This document shows positions 25,001 to 40,000 of a stretch of DNA of 64,000 bases, piece by piece. The DNA comes from Isoperla grammatica (lineage: Eukaryota > Arthropoda > Insecta > Plecoptera > Perlodidae), in contig OX246740.1 in assembly GCA_945910005.1 (NCBI GenBank), positions 55,297,221 through 55,361,220 on the forward strand. The letters are read 5' to 3'. Under the pieces are notes generated by a model. That model was not told the DNA's origin. It did not search any database and saw only the letters and a program-made list of their open reading frames with translations. The position numbers were made by a program, and so were the translations under genes. Within the stretch, counting starts at the first letter, position 1. Every line of letters begins with the position of its first letter.

Positions 25001-28000
25001 AAAAGCACAAAACAACTCATTTTCCAAGGAAAATTATGAGTCAAGTAATATCAAAATGTGTTCTAATATCCTACACGTGCAATCAAACCATAGCAAGAGA
25101 TTGAAAGTGAAACAGCGTGTTATGCCGATATATTTGAAACAATACCAACAATTAAGATATATTTAATGTGTGTAAATATTCTCAAAATAAGTAAAAACGG
25201 TAAGAAAAAAAAACACCAAAGGTAAAACACACAATCACAACATTTTTGTTTCGTTAATCTGAGAGTCCACAGTTTCTCAACTGTTACATTTAAAGTTATA
25301 GCACGATTGCTGTTTTCTGAAAATAAAATAATAAAGTAATAAAACAAAACAAAACTGAAATGAAATGAAATTCTGAATCATCAAATAACGAATGAAATAA
25401 ACCGAATGGAAATATGGGAGCTACCTGACCTCAGATCTCATTAAGCTCGAAATGTCGGTATCATTAATCCAGTAGACTAATGCGATTTTGATACCTCATT
25501 AGTCATTAGCACTCACGATTTGATACATTACGAGTCCATCTTAGTCCCCGAAAACACATAGGAAGAGAACCATCTATGTAATTATGAAGCAAGACATGAA
25601 CGTAAACGGCGGAAGGGTGCTAAAGGAAAAACTATGGGTGTGCGCGGAACAAGCCGTAGTTCATCCAATTAAATTCAGATAGCGGCTGTTTCGGTGGTTT
25701 CAAATACTGTTATGTCATCAGAACAGTAAAGACTAAAGCTTGTTGACAACCAGTGACAACAGAACAGCATTTTACCTCCCACCCAACCCCAAGAAAATAA
25801 AACAAATTGAGAAATTGTAGTGTATATAAATAAAAAATATAATATTACAAGACGTCCCATATATTTAAACAAACCATTCATTAAAGCTGTTTCTATTGGA
25901 CCAAAAGATACAAAGTACTAGAAAGGCACTTGTATACTACATAAAGGGGAATGTACTACATATAAATCACAGTATTTGATTTCTGATAATGATTGGTATA
26001 TGAAATATACTTTATTTGTTAGTTGGTAGTTAGACTAAAAATGGTTCATTTATAACAAATTATTGTGTTACACCAATTATTGTGAGTAATCAGTGGAGAA
26101 CAAAGGTTAGAGCGCTGGGTAATAGCAAGTTGCAATTTAATGGCTGAAGTGATGTAAAGCCTTTAAATTACATCTTAATTTAATGGAGTTGCATGTTTGC
26201 TCAAACGTCAGAAACATAACACTAACAAAACGAACACGCCAACATACATGCATGTTACATGACATTACACCAACAATTTAAATGACACTGTATAGGACTC
26301 ATTACGATAATTGTTAATTATTGTCAATGTTACAACAAGCGCATAATAACACCTCGCACACGAGCTCGTGCTAACCGCATCGTTCTCCAAGCCTCTAATT
26401 ATAGAGATGCACTTGTTAATTTGCAAGCGTCGAAGCGTCAAACGAATCACCATATCAACTACCGATCAGTGCATGTTTTATCACCACACTAAATCTTCCC
26501 TTCCAATCAGCTTAATGAGGGGTTCGAGGCTTGCATGTTTAATGATAGGTTCGAGGCTTGCATGCTGCACTCAGCTACGTATACTGCATGTCATAACCAT
26601 GGCATTCCCAGGACTCTTTCAACCAGCCTACTTATTATCTTTCAAAGACTACGATTTAGCAGAGTTTATTATATGTTTTATGTAGGCTAGTAGTCGTTAA
26701 ACACATACATTCATGTTCACGTCAGGTGCATACATGGCCCTCATTATTTTGGCCTACCAATTTAGCATTGCATATTTTGTACAAGAAGGTTGATCAAAAA
26801 TCAAACAACCATAGCAACAAGTTAATCTTTTAAAAGGCTCTCGTTAACGTTGGCGGTTTACTTTAAATTATAACTTTTAGTCGGGATTTAGAGTATACGT
26901 TACTTTTACTTGGTCGTAGTTACGAAAATGATAAGTAAATTCCTAAGAACAAATAGAACCACATTTGGCTCATTTAAATGTGTGTTGACTTCATTAATGG
27001 CATTTTTATATTACGGATACAAAATACGTATTTCTATTCTAGAATGACGCCAAATTTAAATTGCAGATTTGTGAGAACATATTTTGTTAGATTATAGTGA
27101 GATGTATTCGGGATTTTTGTCACGTGTCTCCTCAAAACATACATCCATATACATCGTAATCATACATCGTCATCGTCATACATCGTAAACCTTAATGTTA
27201 ATAGTTATCAATCACTCCCGAAATAATCAGGTATCTTTGCCTATAAAAGAAAGCACAAGTCGAACTCTATTTCATCAGTAGGCTACTGATAGTTAGTGGT
27301 ACATTCAGTAATGAAATTAATGCACAACGATGCATTGCATCAGAAAATAACTAGTATACACAATTCCAGGGAATCTGTGCTGTATCGTCTAGATTAGCCA
27401 AGTTGCAAAACAATGAGACGTTAAGCCAAAATATCAATCAATCTCTCCAGGAAAGCAACTTCTGTACATCAAAATCTGCCTTAGTTTGCTTAGAGTGACA
27501 AGTTTACGCTACACCATCATTAAAAATGTCCGCTCTATTGTAACAAAAACAAATATGAAGATATCAATCTGTTATAGAATGAGGAAGTAATACAAAAGAG
27601 AACCAACCAATAATTTGGCAATCAAAACCGTGCGTCTCAATTGGAAGTTGGCTTCTCTCGTACCCCGGCATTATGCACACATGTTCTAACACAATAGAGG
27701 CCACACCGTAGTAATGTGTAACACAACACGTGTCAGTGGACTAGCACGTGGTTTAGCTACTCGTAACCTTGACGCCTGATACACACGAACCTCGGCCAAT
27801 CAGGTGAGAGACCGACCAAACTGACGTCACTCCAATAACTCTTGTTGTGAGTGGGTAAACTATGCTGGTGAAAACCTTCTGAAGGTGCTAAGTGGTTGCG
27901 AGTTATAGGCCTACTCGGTCTGGTGACTGCAATGATTATCTAATTATCTATTCATACATTAACATTGAAATAATAGCCCCGTGATGCGACACAATCAATC

Positions 28001-31000
28001 TTTTAAAAAATAAAATACGCCTTTGTAGAGACATTTTAAAATAAGCGTAGTTAAAATTAAACTAAAATTAATACACTCAAATTTAAAAATTTACCATCAT
28101 ATGCATTCAATGTGAGGTTGATAAAATAGTAACTTTAAATGAAGAAACCAAAGAACATCAAGTTAACTGCAATAATAATATTAAGAAATAAATAAGAGGA
28201 AATTGAGAATAAACATAAGTTAAAACTTTTACACAGCTTAATTTGGAACTGACAAATTGAATAAACTCTGTAGTACATTTCGAAGGCAATATTAATTTTG
28301 TATTTGTATTGAAACACGTGTAGCGGTTAATTGCCATTTAATAAAGAGGGTTTGGGGGGAGGGGGATATAGGCACTGGTGACCTCAATGTTTAGGGCCTA
28401 AAAACAAACATCATTTTAATAATAACAACCGAGTATGGATAGAAATGACGCCCATGTCTTCACTAACCAGTCTACCCTAATATTTGATCACATTAACGAG
28501 AAACTATTTAGTTTCATTAAAGTGAAGATGGATAAATTAGTCGCGTGCAATGAATATCTAAGTGGGCTATAGGCAAGTTTTTTTCCCTCGCATTCAACTC
28601 CACGTAGAAAAACTGGGCCGTAGAGTGATGATGATAGTAATAATATAGGCCAGTGTCTAAGAGACCCGGACGCTTATTACTACTTACTAGACAATTATCT
28701 TGTTGTTCAGAGACCAGTGGACCAGTGGTTCCATATTCGTGTACGAATAAATGCGTTGAATACAGAGAGCAAATTAAAATCATTGAATTCACTTCCGACA
28801 AGTCTTTTCTCTATTATAGTCAGGTAAACAAAACGTATTTGTGGGTTCTAGTTGACACGAGTAACTGCCAGGCAAAACTACTAGTTAATCCCAAATCACA
28901 ATGCATTTTTTTTAATTTCTGAACTTACAAACTGTACGAGTGTACGCGTATGCAATTTAATCCCAATTCCAACGGGTCTCGTTCAGATTCATCCTGAATC
29001 GAGTCTGCGCACAGGTTAAATCTGAATACATAATTGTGTTGAACGCTACTTCTAGAATGACGTACTGAATATAAATTTGGTGAGTTAGTCGCTGGGAATA
29101 AAAACAGTGTTGAGATTTTAATGCTGGGATTGAGGAAAACATTTGGAGACTCCAACGCTGTAATCTAGCGAAACTCACATAAAAAACACGCGGAGACTTC
29201 AACGCTGAAATCTAGCGAAACTCATAAAAAATAACATGGAGACTTCAACGCTGGAATCCAGCGAAACTCGCATAAAAAATAACATGGGGACTTCAACGCT
29301 GGAATCTAGCGAAACTCACATAAAAAACAGATGGAGACTTCAACGCTGGAATCTAGCAAAACTCACATAAAAACACATGGAGACTTCAACGCTGGAATCT
29401 CGCGAAAGTCACATACAAAATAACATGGAGACGTCAACGCTGGAATCTAGCGAAACTCACATAAAAAACACATGGAGAGTTCAATGATAGGATCTAGCGA
29501 AACACGCATAGAAAACATAATGTAGTGAATTCAATGCGAGAACAGCAAAGGAACTTACACGCAAAATACAGAGAGTTCGGCCACAGTTCAACAACAGAAC
29601 AGAAACTCGTATACAAGGTGCATATTATGACAACTTGCACTGGCGCGCTTAGCGACAATCAAGGCGATACTCAAAATTAAAGCTATCTGTTGCATTATAA
29701 AGAACTAGGACAAGTTCTTTAATTAAATTAATAGATAATTAATTAGTTAAAAGCATGGCATTTATCTTGTACGTTTACACATTCGCACGCAACCATGCAT
29801 GTGGTGACATGCAACTTAACCCGATCGCCGCTAGATAATTGAATCTGCCCTCTTGATACTTGCTGATAATCCAGATAGATTGAGCCAATTATAAGACACG
29901 CAAGCTTCTTATCTGCGCCACTGAAGATACAAATATTCAACAATCAACATAAATCGTCCTTGTAATGTATTTTCGTGTCATCAGAAGTCATCCAGTCTAT
30001 ATTGACTATAGCCAATTAGACAAATGTAAACATTTTTTGTTTTTTTCCTTTCCAAAAGTTTTAACTTTCCCTCTGAACACTTGTACTGTATGCCGTCAAA
30101 AACTGTCCAGTCATTGAATATGATCGGTTAATACTTGACTAACTAAACCGATACGTCTTTCTTGCAGATCGTAAAGTCAGCACCTCACTATGGGGTCCGA
30201 TCAGCATCATCACGACACCGGCGTCGTCGATCCCGATGTTTGCCGACTCCCAGCCGAGATCGACCGACACCGAGCTCGAACAGATCGAGAAGTACGCCCA
30301 CCGACAGCTGGAGCGCTACGTGTCTACGCACGCGATGCTGTGGACACTTCCGTCGGGCCTCGGAGGCGCTCGGCTCGTTGACGACGGCGAGAACGTCGCG
30401 GCCGACGCGGAAGGTTGGTAGGGGGAGCTGAGGGGCGGGGGGGGAGACTGGAGGATTGATTGATATTTGGGCTTAACGTCTCATATTTTTGCAACTTGGC
30501 TAATCGAGACGATGAGTGGGTAAAAATATGAAGATGAAATAGGGAGGTGTTTGGAGTGCGGAGGAGGATAGGGGAAGGGTGAGGAAAAGAGAATGGGGAG
30601 GTTGTGGACTGCATTTCGTCCGACTTCTCCTCCTTGACCTGTCAGGCTAGGGTGGCCCTGCCAGAAGACACGGCTCGACTTCACACCGCCATGTTGTTTG
30701 TACACCCACTACGACCCACACACTTTCAATACTTGATTACCGATCGCGATGACTATGCGATAAGATGCTTTCGGAAGGTTACTGATTCGATTTCGGACGC
30801 CGGCAATCCTAAATGAAGGTTGTTCCGAACGTTTCCTTAGGCATACGACAAATTTTGGGATTCTCTAGTCCATGCGCACTCCTTCAAAACAGTATTCAAT
30901 ATCCTGATCTAGGTACTTAGTTGGTCACCTGAAGGGGGACACATCAGATGAACTGGTGCACACACTACAGCAGGGATTCCTATACAGAAAACCCTGGATT

Positions 31001-34000
31001 ATTCTATGCTCTCTCTGGTATTTCCTCTTTTTGATCAATGTTTATCTCTAACAGTATAAAAGCGATTCCGGTGTTTCATCGATAAATGAATTTTACAACA
31101 GTTGAAAAGTTTGAAAAGCTCAAATCTCAGCTCTTTTGGTAAACACGAAGAATCTCGACACACCTTTCAAATATCAGACGTTTACGATGTGATCGTCGTG
31201 AAATCACTTTAGAGGTCGCATCGCTACTGTGCTGCCATCTCTCGGGGAAATCTCACTCTATCATCTCATGAATGAACTGCTCCCGTGATCACGTACAATA
31301 CGGCTACTTTTATTCGCAGCACGCTCAGAGCTTTGTTATAAGAAACAATCTCGGCTAAGCCAAGAAAGGGAATTAAAAATATATCGGTTGTAGATCCAGG
31401 AGCTCTAGAATTAACCTTGTGGAAAGAGTAAGGGAGGTGGGTCCACAAAACCCCAAATACGGAGCGCCTTCGTTTTTTTTTTTTTTAAGCTATCTATATA
31501 ATAAACAAATATAGATTTTGTACAACGCATACCCTCAATATTATGTACATTACGGAAAACTACTCAATCGTCTGCATCATCCCAATCATCTTATTCTCAA
31601 TCATGTTCATTTTTAAGCCATTTTTTCATACATTCGCACTATCTAAATTAAGGTTATTTTGCGTTGCTTTATATGAACCAGAAAATTTACTAAAACATAA
31701 AGATCCTTTTCAGCACACAAGGCAGTAGATGGGACTGTAGTGTACCTGTACGTTTAAAGTTAGGCGTGACCATTCTCAATACAATAGGTTGTTCTTATAT
31801 TGTCTAAACTAAACCGAAAAGAACACTATTATTTCAGAATTTTACAACAATCGAACCTTTCTGTTACTTCATGTTCTACTTTAACTTGAATAGACTCTAA
31901 AGCATTGAAGCAAATCGCTTCAACGTGCTCCACCTTCTAATGACCTGGTCTTAATACACACATGGGAACACAGATCAATCATCACGACAGTTAGCTACAA
32001 AGGGACAAGTTTTTACAAACAACCGACGAATAGAATACAACAATTTCTACATACACTAATACGACGTGTTTAGATATAGTTTAGGGCTGTATTTGCAACC
32101 CGGATCTCAGAGCAGACATATTCGTGAATAGTGATTATCCCTGTACAGGACATGCTACTCACAGTTACCGAAGGGTAAAGGGAAGTGTATCTCGCTAAAT
32201 TCTCAAAGAAAAATTCGCTAAATTCACTCGCTAAGTTCTGCATTAAAATCTTGAGAACATTTCAAGTATGAAAATGTGATTCATAAGTTGATTTGCTTTT
32301 CTATTAGCTATACAAAATGAATGTACAAACATTTTGAATTATTCAGACTATTGAAAGAATTACAGAAATAATAATCATAATAATTACCATAATTGAACGT
32401 CATTGGTTAGCTGATACAAAACCGAAACCGTGGTTTGAATCACTTTTTCAATATCTTGAAGCGTTTTCATCATACCAATAAAATACCGTTAACAACTGCG
32501 ATCACAACTGCCACAACAACCACACACAGATTATAGCTACCATTAATACTATCACTACTAACACAGAACCACTACAAACTACAACTACAAAATATATAAT
32601 TATAAAAAACACTCTCGTCAACTGGAAAATATGTAATAAAAACACTGTAGGACTTACACAGTTAAAATATTCTCGATGTTGTTCAACATCGAGATTATTT
32701 TAACTGTGTAAGTCCTCCAGTGTAAAACATCGAGAATATTTTAACTGTGTAAGTCCTACAGTGTAAAACATTGAGAATATTTTAACTGTGTAAGTCCTAC
32801 AGTGTTTTTATTACCCCTGCTTATTATATGCCCAGTCTTACTTACACTTCTATATCGATGCGCCTGGCACGCGTCTAAAGGGCAGACACATCCCATTACA
32901 AGGTCAAACGATATCGTGCTTCACGAGCAGCCTAGGCGTAACGAGCAACTACTTAAAAATCTCTATATTTTCAAAGTTTCGTGTGTAGACTCTTCGTGTC
33001 CTGATTAGCGAGGCTAATGAAGACGAATCGTCTTTTCAACTCCTTGAATTCGAGTAATATTAGAAGGAGGCTTCAAATTTCCCTCGAGAGTCTAGTTACT
33101 ATAACAGAGCATAATTACGTGTTTTGGGCATTAATTTGCGAAAACAACACCGAAAAACTAATTGACGCAATTGTAATAAGAAAATGTTATTAATCAAATC
33201 TAAAAAAATGGATTTAAATTACTATTAGGCGTGAAATTGTATCGGCAGACGAAATAGAATAAAAAGTTCAAAAATACACTAGTCACTGTGTCACTGTATT
33301 GCTATGAATAGCAATGCTCAGTTTTGTGAACTGGTATGTATTGTGACAGTAAAAGTATGAAATGGCTCATATTTGCAATCCGGCTCAGAGAATACAGCAA
33401 CATCATGTGATATGGTATATCGTAGCTAATCTGAGATCGTGTAGCATTCTGGCCACTTGAGCTTCCCTTACTGTTTATAACAGCTATCAGAATTACATTT
33501 GAAGCAAGTGGAATTAGCTTTTTATCTAACAAATACTTATATATCATACAAAATGTTATTTGTAAACAATATGCGAAGATAGTAACTGTAGCACTTTTGA
33601 AGTTCAGCTTTCAAATTTATAGCTATATAGTCCAACAAGTGCTGCGCACAATTTCAGTATAACGTTAAGGTAATTGAAACACTATTGTTATTTTAATTAG
33701 TTAATTTTGTTTGTTATTGAATATACAAATAAATCAATATTGTCTTAAATGAAATATAATGTTGCTGTTTGCTAAGGCTGATAGTCCTTCGGATTGTGAC
33801 AAAAAGTACTGCCATACTACCAACCGTAGCTCGGACTTCTAGACAAACTATAAAACATACCATAAAAACACTTCCGTAAGTTTTACTTCGTACATGTCCA
33901 CGAATTATGTGTCTGTTTGATAACAAACAACACGACGATGTCAAAACAGGAAACAATTATTTCCTCCTGAAAGATTCTCATATTCCCCAAACATGTTTAC

Positions 34001-37000
34001 TCCTCGTTATAATGGGCTCTATTCTAGTCTCAAACGTTTAATCAAAAAGTTAAAAACTCGTTCTGTCATCCGATCTGCGTCGGAGTAAGTCGAGCGTTAC
34101 GTGTTTCTCACACGCATCCCACGTCTAGAGATATTTAAACCATATCCGACAGGACGGACGACAAGAAAGCGAAAACACTGCGAAAGCTGTATTCTCGTTT
34201 TATGGGTTTTGCAAACCTGTTACGCTTTGACTATGGCACGTTGGTGTTTGTTTTCGAATCTTCTCGTGTGTGACATTGCTAATCTGATCCTTAACACGCT
34301 AAGAGCTAATTATCTAGAGCCAAGGTTGAAAGATGTAACAGAATTTAATAAACTAATTTAGAGATTATTTTATATGTTAACATTGTTCTGACATGAGATT
34401 AGCTGTGTAATACTCAACTGACAACAATATCGTGGTAGACTTTAAGTCAGCGCAACCTTGAGTTACCATTAGTTTAAAACTAACACTTTAAATTATATTA
34501 AACTTCACGTATGCAACATTTTTACTGTTCAAGAACTGAGAGTTTATAAACGTGAATGTTTTTAATGAGCCAATTGCAACTTAAGCTTACGTCGAATTTG
34601 CTACATCTTAAGTTATTTTTAAATTTAAATTAGTAATGTTGCAGTTCAGTGTTATGTTTATTCTACGATAAACATACGTAAGTCGTAATACACATGTCTG
34701 ATGACCAAGCTTGAGCTTCAATACATTTGAAACCATTTAAACAGTTATACATTACAGTAGAACAGTTATTCGTAAAAATCTCGTACAAGAACTCCGATAA
34801 AAATGTTGACTTTAGAACACATTACTTCCCGACACGTCTCCCAGTCTGGTTACCAATAACTACCGCTTGTGACCACACAATCAAACAAGCGAGGTCACGA
34901 ACAAGCACCCATATTGTAGTTACAATGCCGAGTGTGCTGCGGTGTGGAACACTCAACACTTGTGGTCAGTCCGAGTGTGTAAGTACACACAAGGTCCGCA
35001 CCTCATGTAATGTTATTGACCACTGGCATGACTGGGTGGGCGGAGTTCTTACTTGGGTATGGTTGAAACAAAAACCAGAGAATACGTTGGTGTAGGAATA
35101 ATTATCATTTTTCTGGGGAACCTACAATAGTGTGCGCAGAACGTGTACGGATCAAAAATATATATAAAAAAAAAAAACTAATCTAAAACATCATGAACAT
35201 TTTGACGTGAACAACATGATAACACAAACTTAATAGCTCCGTGAAGGCGACGATAATAACGTTTTATATCTCTTCTTTATTATATCCGTACACAGTTTTT
35301 AATATAACATTTAGTCGTAGCTTATTCGAGACCACTTAGTATAGTTTATAACTTAGAAAGCGGATTCCGAAAATAGTTTAAAATAAGGCGACGAATAGAA
35401 GACATGCATCTATCTTGAATGCACCAGTCTCCAAAAGCGTTCAACCGGTATTCGGGCAGACGGAAAGGGCAAAACAACAACGTAAGTACATGTTTGAGTG
35501 AAACACTTTTATTTGTAGTACTCGAAGGTGAGTAACGACTTGATGGACGCTTGGCCGAAGAAAAACTAGTCAAAGCACTCAGGACACGAATGCCTTGGGT
35601 GTTTGTTTTTAACCTCTTTCTTTTGGAATGCTCTGACTCTATGAGCGTGTTTCCCTTGTTTTTAGGTCAAAACATGGTGCGATTATCGTTTTTGTTCTCC
35701 TCTCTTCTTGCCCCGTTGCTTCAACTTTAGTCCGCTACTACATTTGAACTCGCACGTTTACGTTCACATATCAACATGTCGATTCTTAAATGTATTTATT
35801 TATTAATTGAGTTTAACTACGTACTCGACAACTATGATCATATGACAACGGGAGATGGGTGGAGGAAAGGGGTAATAATGAGGGCGGTGTGGACAAAAAA
35901 AGGGTCAGTTAAAAAAAAAATGCAAGGACATAAAAACGCGAACAAATCGCAAAATTATCATCATCAATTTCATCATTATTACAGCGAATGTAAATAGACT
36001 TCTGTCAATAAATCAGGTCTACCTCTCTCACTTGCCAGGTGGGCTAGCCCCCCGGGACACAGCAAGTGTAAGGTTCGGTTTTTTAATTTCTGGTTTTCTC
36101 TACCCATCCACCTGCGAGTCGAACAAAAATGTACTTAAAAGTTAAAAAAAAAAAAGTCTTTCAGACCCACCGCCTTGCGAAGTGGAGCCCACCCATAGCA
36201 CCACAGCCTGTGACACGGAGTGAGCGGCATCACAACAAGAACGTAACCCAGTTGTTCTGCTAAACAATCGCGTGGCAAGAAAAACGGCGATTGATTCCGG
36301 AGGTGCCAATGTAAAACGTGCCTAGACTCGTCCTTGGGCCATGCGACTAAACACACTATGCTCCTAATTCAGCTCTCTGCTCGCGGATGCGCAGAGGTGT
36401 GCGCAGGTTGTGCGATTACACCCAGCCTAGAGTGACAGTGTCTCATGTATAGCCTAGGGGAGACCGACTAGTAGACTACTGAAAGTTATTTCATGTCAAA
36501 CCAATTTCACAGAGATTTTATAAAATAAAATAAAAAATATGTTTATACAAAAAACCTAGAATAAAACGTAATTAACTTGATATTCAAATAAGGAATGCTT
36601 TTTTATATATAAAATTATGGGAGTATATAGCCTAGTTTCATATTAATCTCTGCAATGAACTAAAACATAATTGAGCGTCCAGAAAAAAAAAATGATTTGA
36701 AAAACCCCTCTTTAAGCAGCACTAATTAAATTATGTTTTTAATTTTTAAACTGTTAAATGAGTTATGAGTTACATATTTACATATTTCATTCTCAGTGTG
36801 TGGCAGATTATTAAAGTGAGAATACATTATTGAACTTCAATTTAATTGGGAAGACAAGTGATATTTTGATAATTGCATAACTAAAACTTAGTACGGTTGC
36901 CAATATTTTTTAACACGTGCCACGCAAACAAATTTAAATTAAATAGTTCTTTTTTGACATAACGATCGATGTCTACAGTGGTATTTTTGGCCATAAAATG

Positions 37001-40000
37001 CATTCATTGAATAAATATTTGGAAGCGTTCTTTTTTTTACATTGTAGTACTGGACAAGATTTGAAAAACAAAACTAACCAGGAATAGTTCAATTAAAAAT
37101 CGCTTCCCGTTTTAACGAGTGAGCGGAGTCCATCGCCCACAACCTTCCTTTAGTGCGAGGACGAGCTTCGGAATACACCCATGTTTACAAAACCATTCAT
37201 ATTTCATCCACGCCCGGTAGAAAGTTAAAATTCATGAGGCAGTGTTTAAAAACAGCTTTTCACACGGATGCGTTCAGTGAATACGAAGCAGCCGAATGCG
37301 AGGAAGCTGCGCTTGTGGGAACGATCTAGGTTAACGGTGCGTTCGATGATGAGTGGCGCTATCGTTCCTCCAGGCGCGCCGTACGGAAGTACCGCCCCGT
37401 GTGAGTTCGGTGGTGAGACCAAGTACACCAGTAGGCCTACACTCTACGGTAGATGGGATACGAAACTTGTTCTCAATGGGGGTTGTGGCAACTGTAGGCA
37501 ATAATACTATTCATTTTATTCCAACATTCAAAATGCAGAATAAGAAAATATAACACAAATCTCAAATATTAAATATACAAGCAACTGACAAATTTGTATA
37601 TTAAATTCAAATCACAATTTTCCAGGGGCGTCCACATAATTCCTCATGGGGGCGGGAGGGGGGAGCAATGCACTTTTCAATAACCTACATAATACAATAC
37701 AGCGCTCATGAATTTCCATATTTATGACTCTTTCATTTGATGTTAGTAGCCCCTCACCACTTCCAAACAATCCTTGCAACAGATCGAAGCGTATTTTTTC
37801 AAACCGGTCTTAAAACCCCGAAATATTTGATGACCTTGTAACAGTTGCATCAGATCGAGTTCACTTAGTGCATCAGCTTCGACCGCATTCATTGGACCAA
37901 GATTCAATTTGTCAGGCTTGCAGGTGCAGGCCAAGGAGATATATTGTTAGATCAGGCTCGCAGCAATGATCCAACAAGGAGGGGTATAGTTGGATCAGGC
38001 TCGCAGCAATGATCCAACAAGGAGGGATATAGTTGGATCAGGCTCGCAGCAATGATCCAAGGAGATATATTGTTAGATCAGGCTCGCAGGAATGACCCAG
38101 CAAGGAGATATATTGTTAGATCAGGCTCGCAGGAATGATCCAACAAGGAGATATATTGTTAGATCAGGCTCGTAGGAATGATCCAACAACTAACAAGGAG
38201 ATATATTGTTAGATGAGGCTCGCAGCAATGATCCAACAAGGAGATATATTGTTAGATCAGGCTCGTAGGAATGATCCAACAACTAACAAGGAGATATATT
38301 GTTAGATCAGGCTCGCAGGAATGATCCAACAACTAACAAGGAGATATATTGTTAGATCAGGCTTGCAGCAATGATCCAACAAGGAGATGTATGGTTGGAT
38401 CAGGCTCGCAGGCGAGACTAAACGACACGGAGACAAAAACAAATCAGTATTGTCACTGTCTAGTAAGCCACGCTCGAGCCATGCGACTAGCGAGACGACA
38501 GAGAAAAGCAAACTAAACGTCTACTGAAACTGTCTAAACACAAGTATCAATGATGCATATATTTCTTATAGCGATAGATGTGGCTCAGTGGTAAGACGCG
38601 AGACTAGCTCATTTGAAATGATATTACAATGTAAATTAATGATAGTAAAAATGTGTCAAAAAATCTGTTTTGAAAGTTCTAATAAATAGGCTATACAAAC
38701 TTATTACAAGGAGTAAATTACTATAATGATGAAAGGAACGCGTTATTACTTGGAAACCGTTCCTTACCAATACAACCTCTAGCCCCGCGGCGTGGTGCTT
38801 ATGTATTCTTGTCGTGGCGCGATATCTCTACGATCTATAGATCCCGTAGATCTAACTGATCGAGCGCTCAAGGGAGGCTCTGATTGAAAACAACACTAAT
38901 TGAATCCTGTCCCTCGAGGCGCGGTATTAAGGGCCCTCGATAGCGCACGATGGAACTAAAACCAAGACAACGCCGACGAGAAAGTGATCTTGTTTTATGA
39001 CAGAGCTCGTTTCTTAATCCTTCACTTTAATAGAGACAAACTAGTTTGGTAATCTGTATCATTTAACACGTATTTCTTGATCTAGAGCTGATGTTTAGTT
39101 CAACAAATTATGGAGATTCCGCAAACATCTGTGCAATTATGCTAAAATAAATTATGTCAATATTCGTATGATTAACAATTTATAAAATCATCTATTATGA
39201 CTTTCGGTTCCATTTTTCAAATCGGGTTTTGTGTTCGTAGAGGTGTAACATTGAAGGTTCTTTAAAAGTTTTTAAATTAAACTTGTCCAAAGAACTATCA
39301 CAATCGCACGTTTCAATCTGCATGAATATTAAGTAACCGAGGATAAACGATATCAGAAAATCGAAATGCCAACTTATTACTAGTGCATTCACCTAAGGTC
39401 CTCTAAATCTCCTATCGTAATTTCCGACGAACGTAATATTTATATCCTGCTAAGGTTGGTGTGATCGCTAAGGCGTTGGTCTAGTAAACCATGGTTGCGT
39501 TACTACTTACCAGGTTTGAATTATAGCTTGGGCAAGGATAATATGTGAAGTATGTTATATTATTTTATATAATAGTAGACAGGGACAGCGGGAATCTCGT
39601 TAACCTATTAATTCGTCTCGATTAACATCGATGATAAAATATAATAACTACATCCTAAATATTATAATCATAGCCACATTATTTATCTACATGCTACTAG
39701 CAACACCAAAAGACAACAATGAAACAAATGAATTGAATCGATGGACAAACAAGTTGTCAAAAAATAATTTCTTCTGATTTTGGAAAACAAAACAAAAAGC
39801 AAACAAATACACATACAAAACATTCACTTAGTCGTTGTCCATCATTAAAAGTTTTAAATGGCGAGCAGTTAGTATTGCTACAGGTTTTTATTTCTATGGT
39901 TGCAATTTTATTATTTTGACAGCTGATTGTTTGTCCATCAGTTCAATTAATTTGTTCCATTGTTGTAGTCCGGATGTGACGTCAGTTGCAGGTTCCCTTG

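Larger units (their letters stand above)
22221..30167 (+). other. Intron 1 of the first Osiris-type gene
   Basis: About 7.9 kb of AT-rich DNA. It contains a tRNA-derived SINE-like segment (24436-24515), a perfect TGACGTCA at 27822, a short direct duplication of GGTTCGAGGCTTGCATG near 26521-26565, and the 47-bp tandem array at 29143-29540. I saw no nested gene. Confidence 0.7.

Noticed and set aside
34727..35095. 122-codon plus-strand frame within intron 2 of the first Osiris gene
   Set aside because: Mixed composition with no recognisable domain, start context or splice-site support.
36135..36356. 73-codon minus-strand frame in a GC-richer patch
   Set aside because: No recognisable domain; no splice or start context.
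37935..38412. CRISPR-like array
   Set aside because: Units are near-identical along their whole length with no variable spacers, and the context is a eukaryotic intron.
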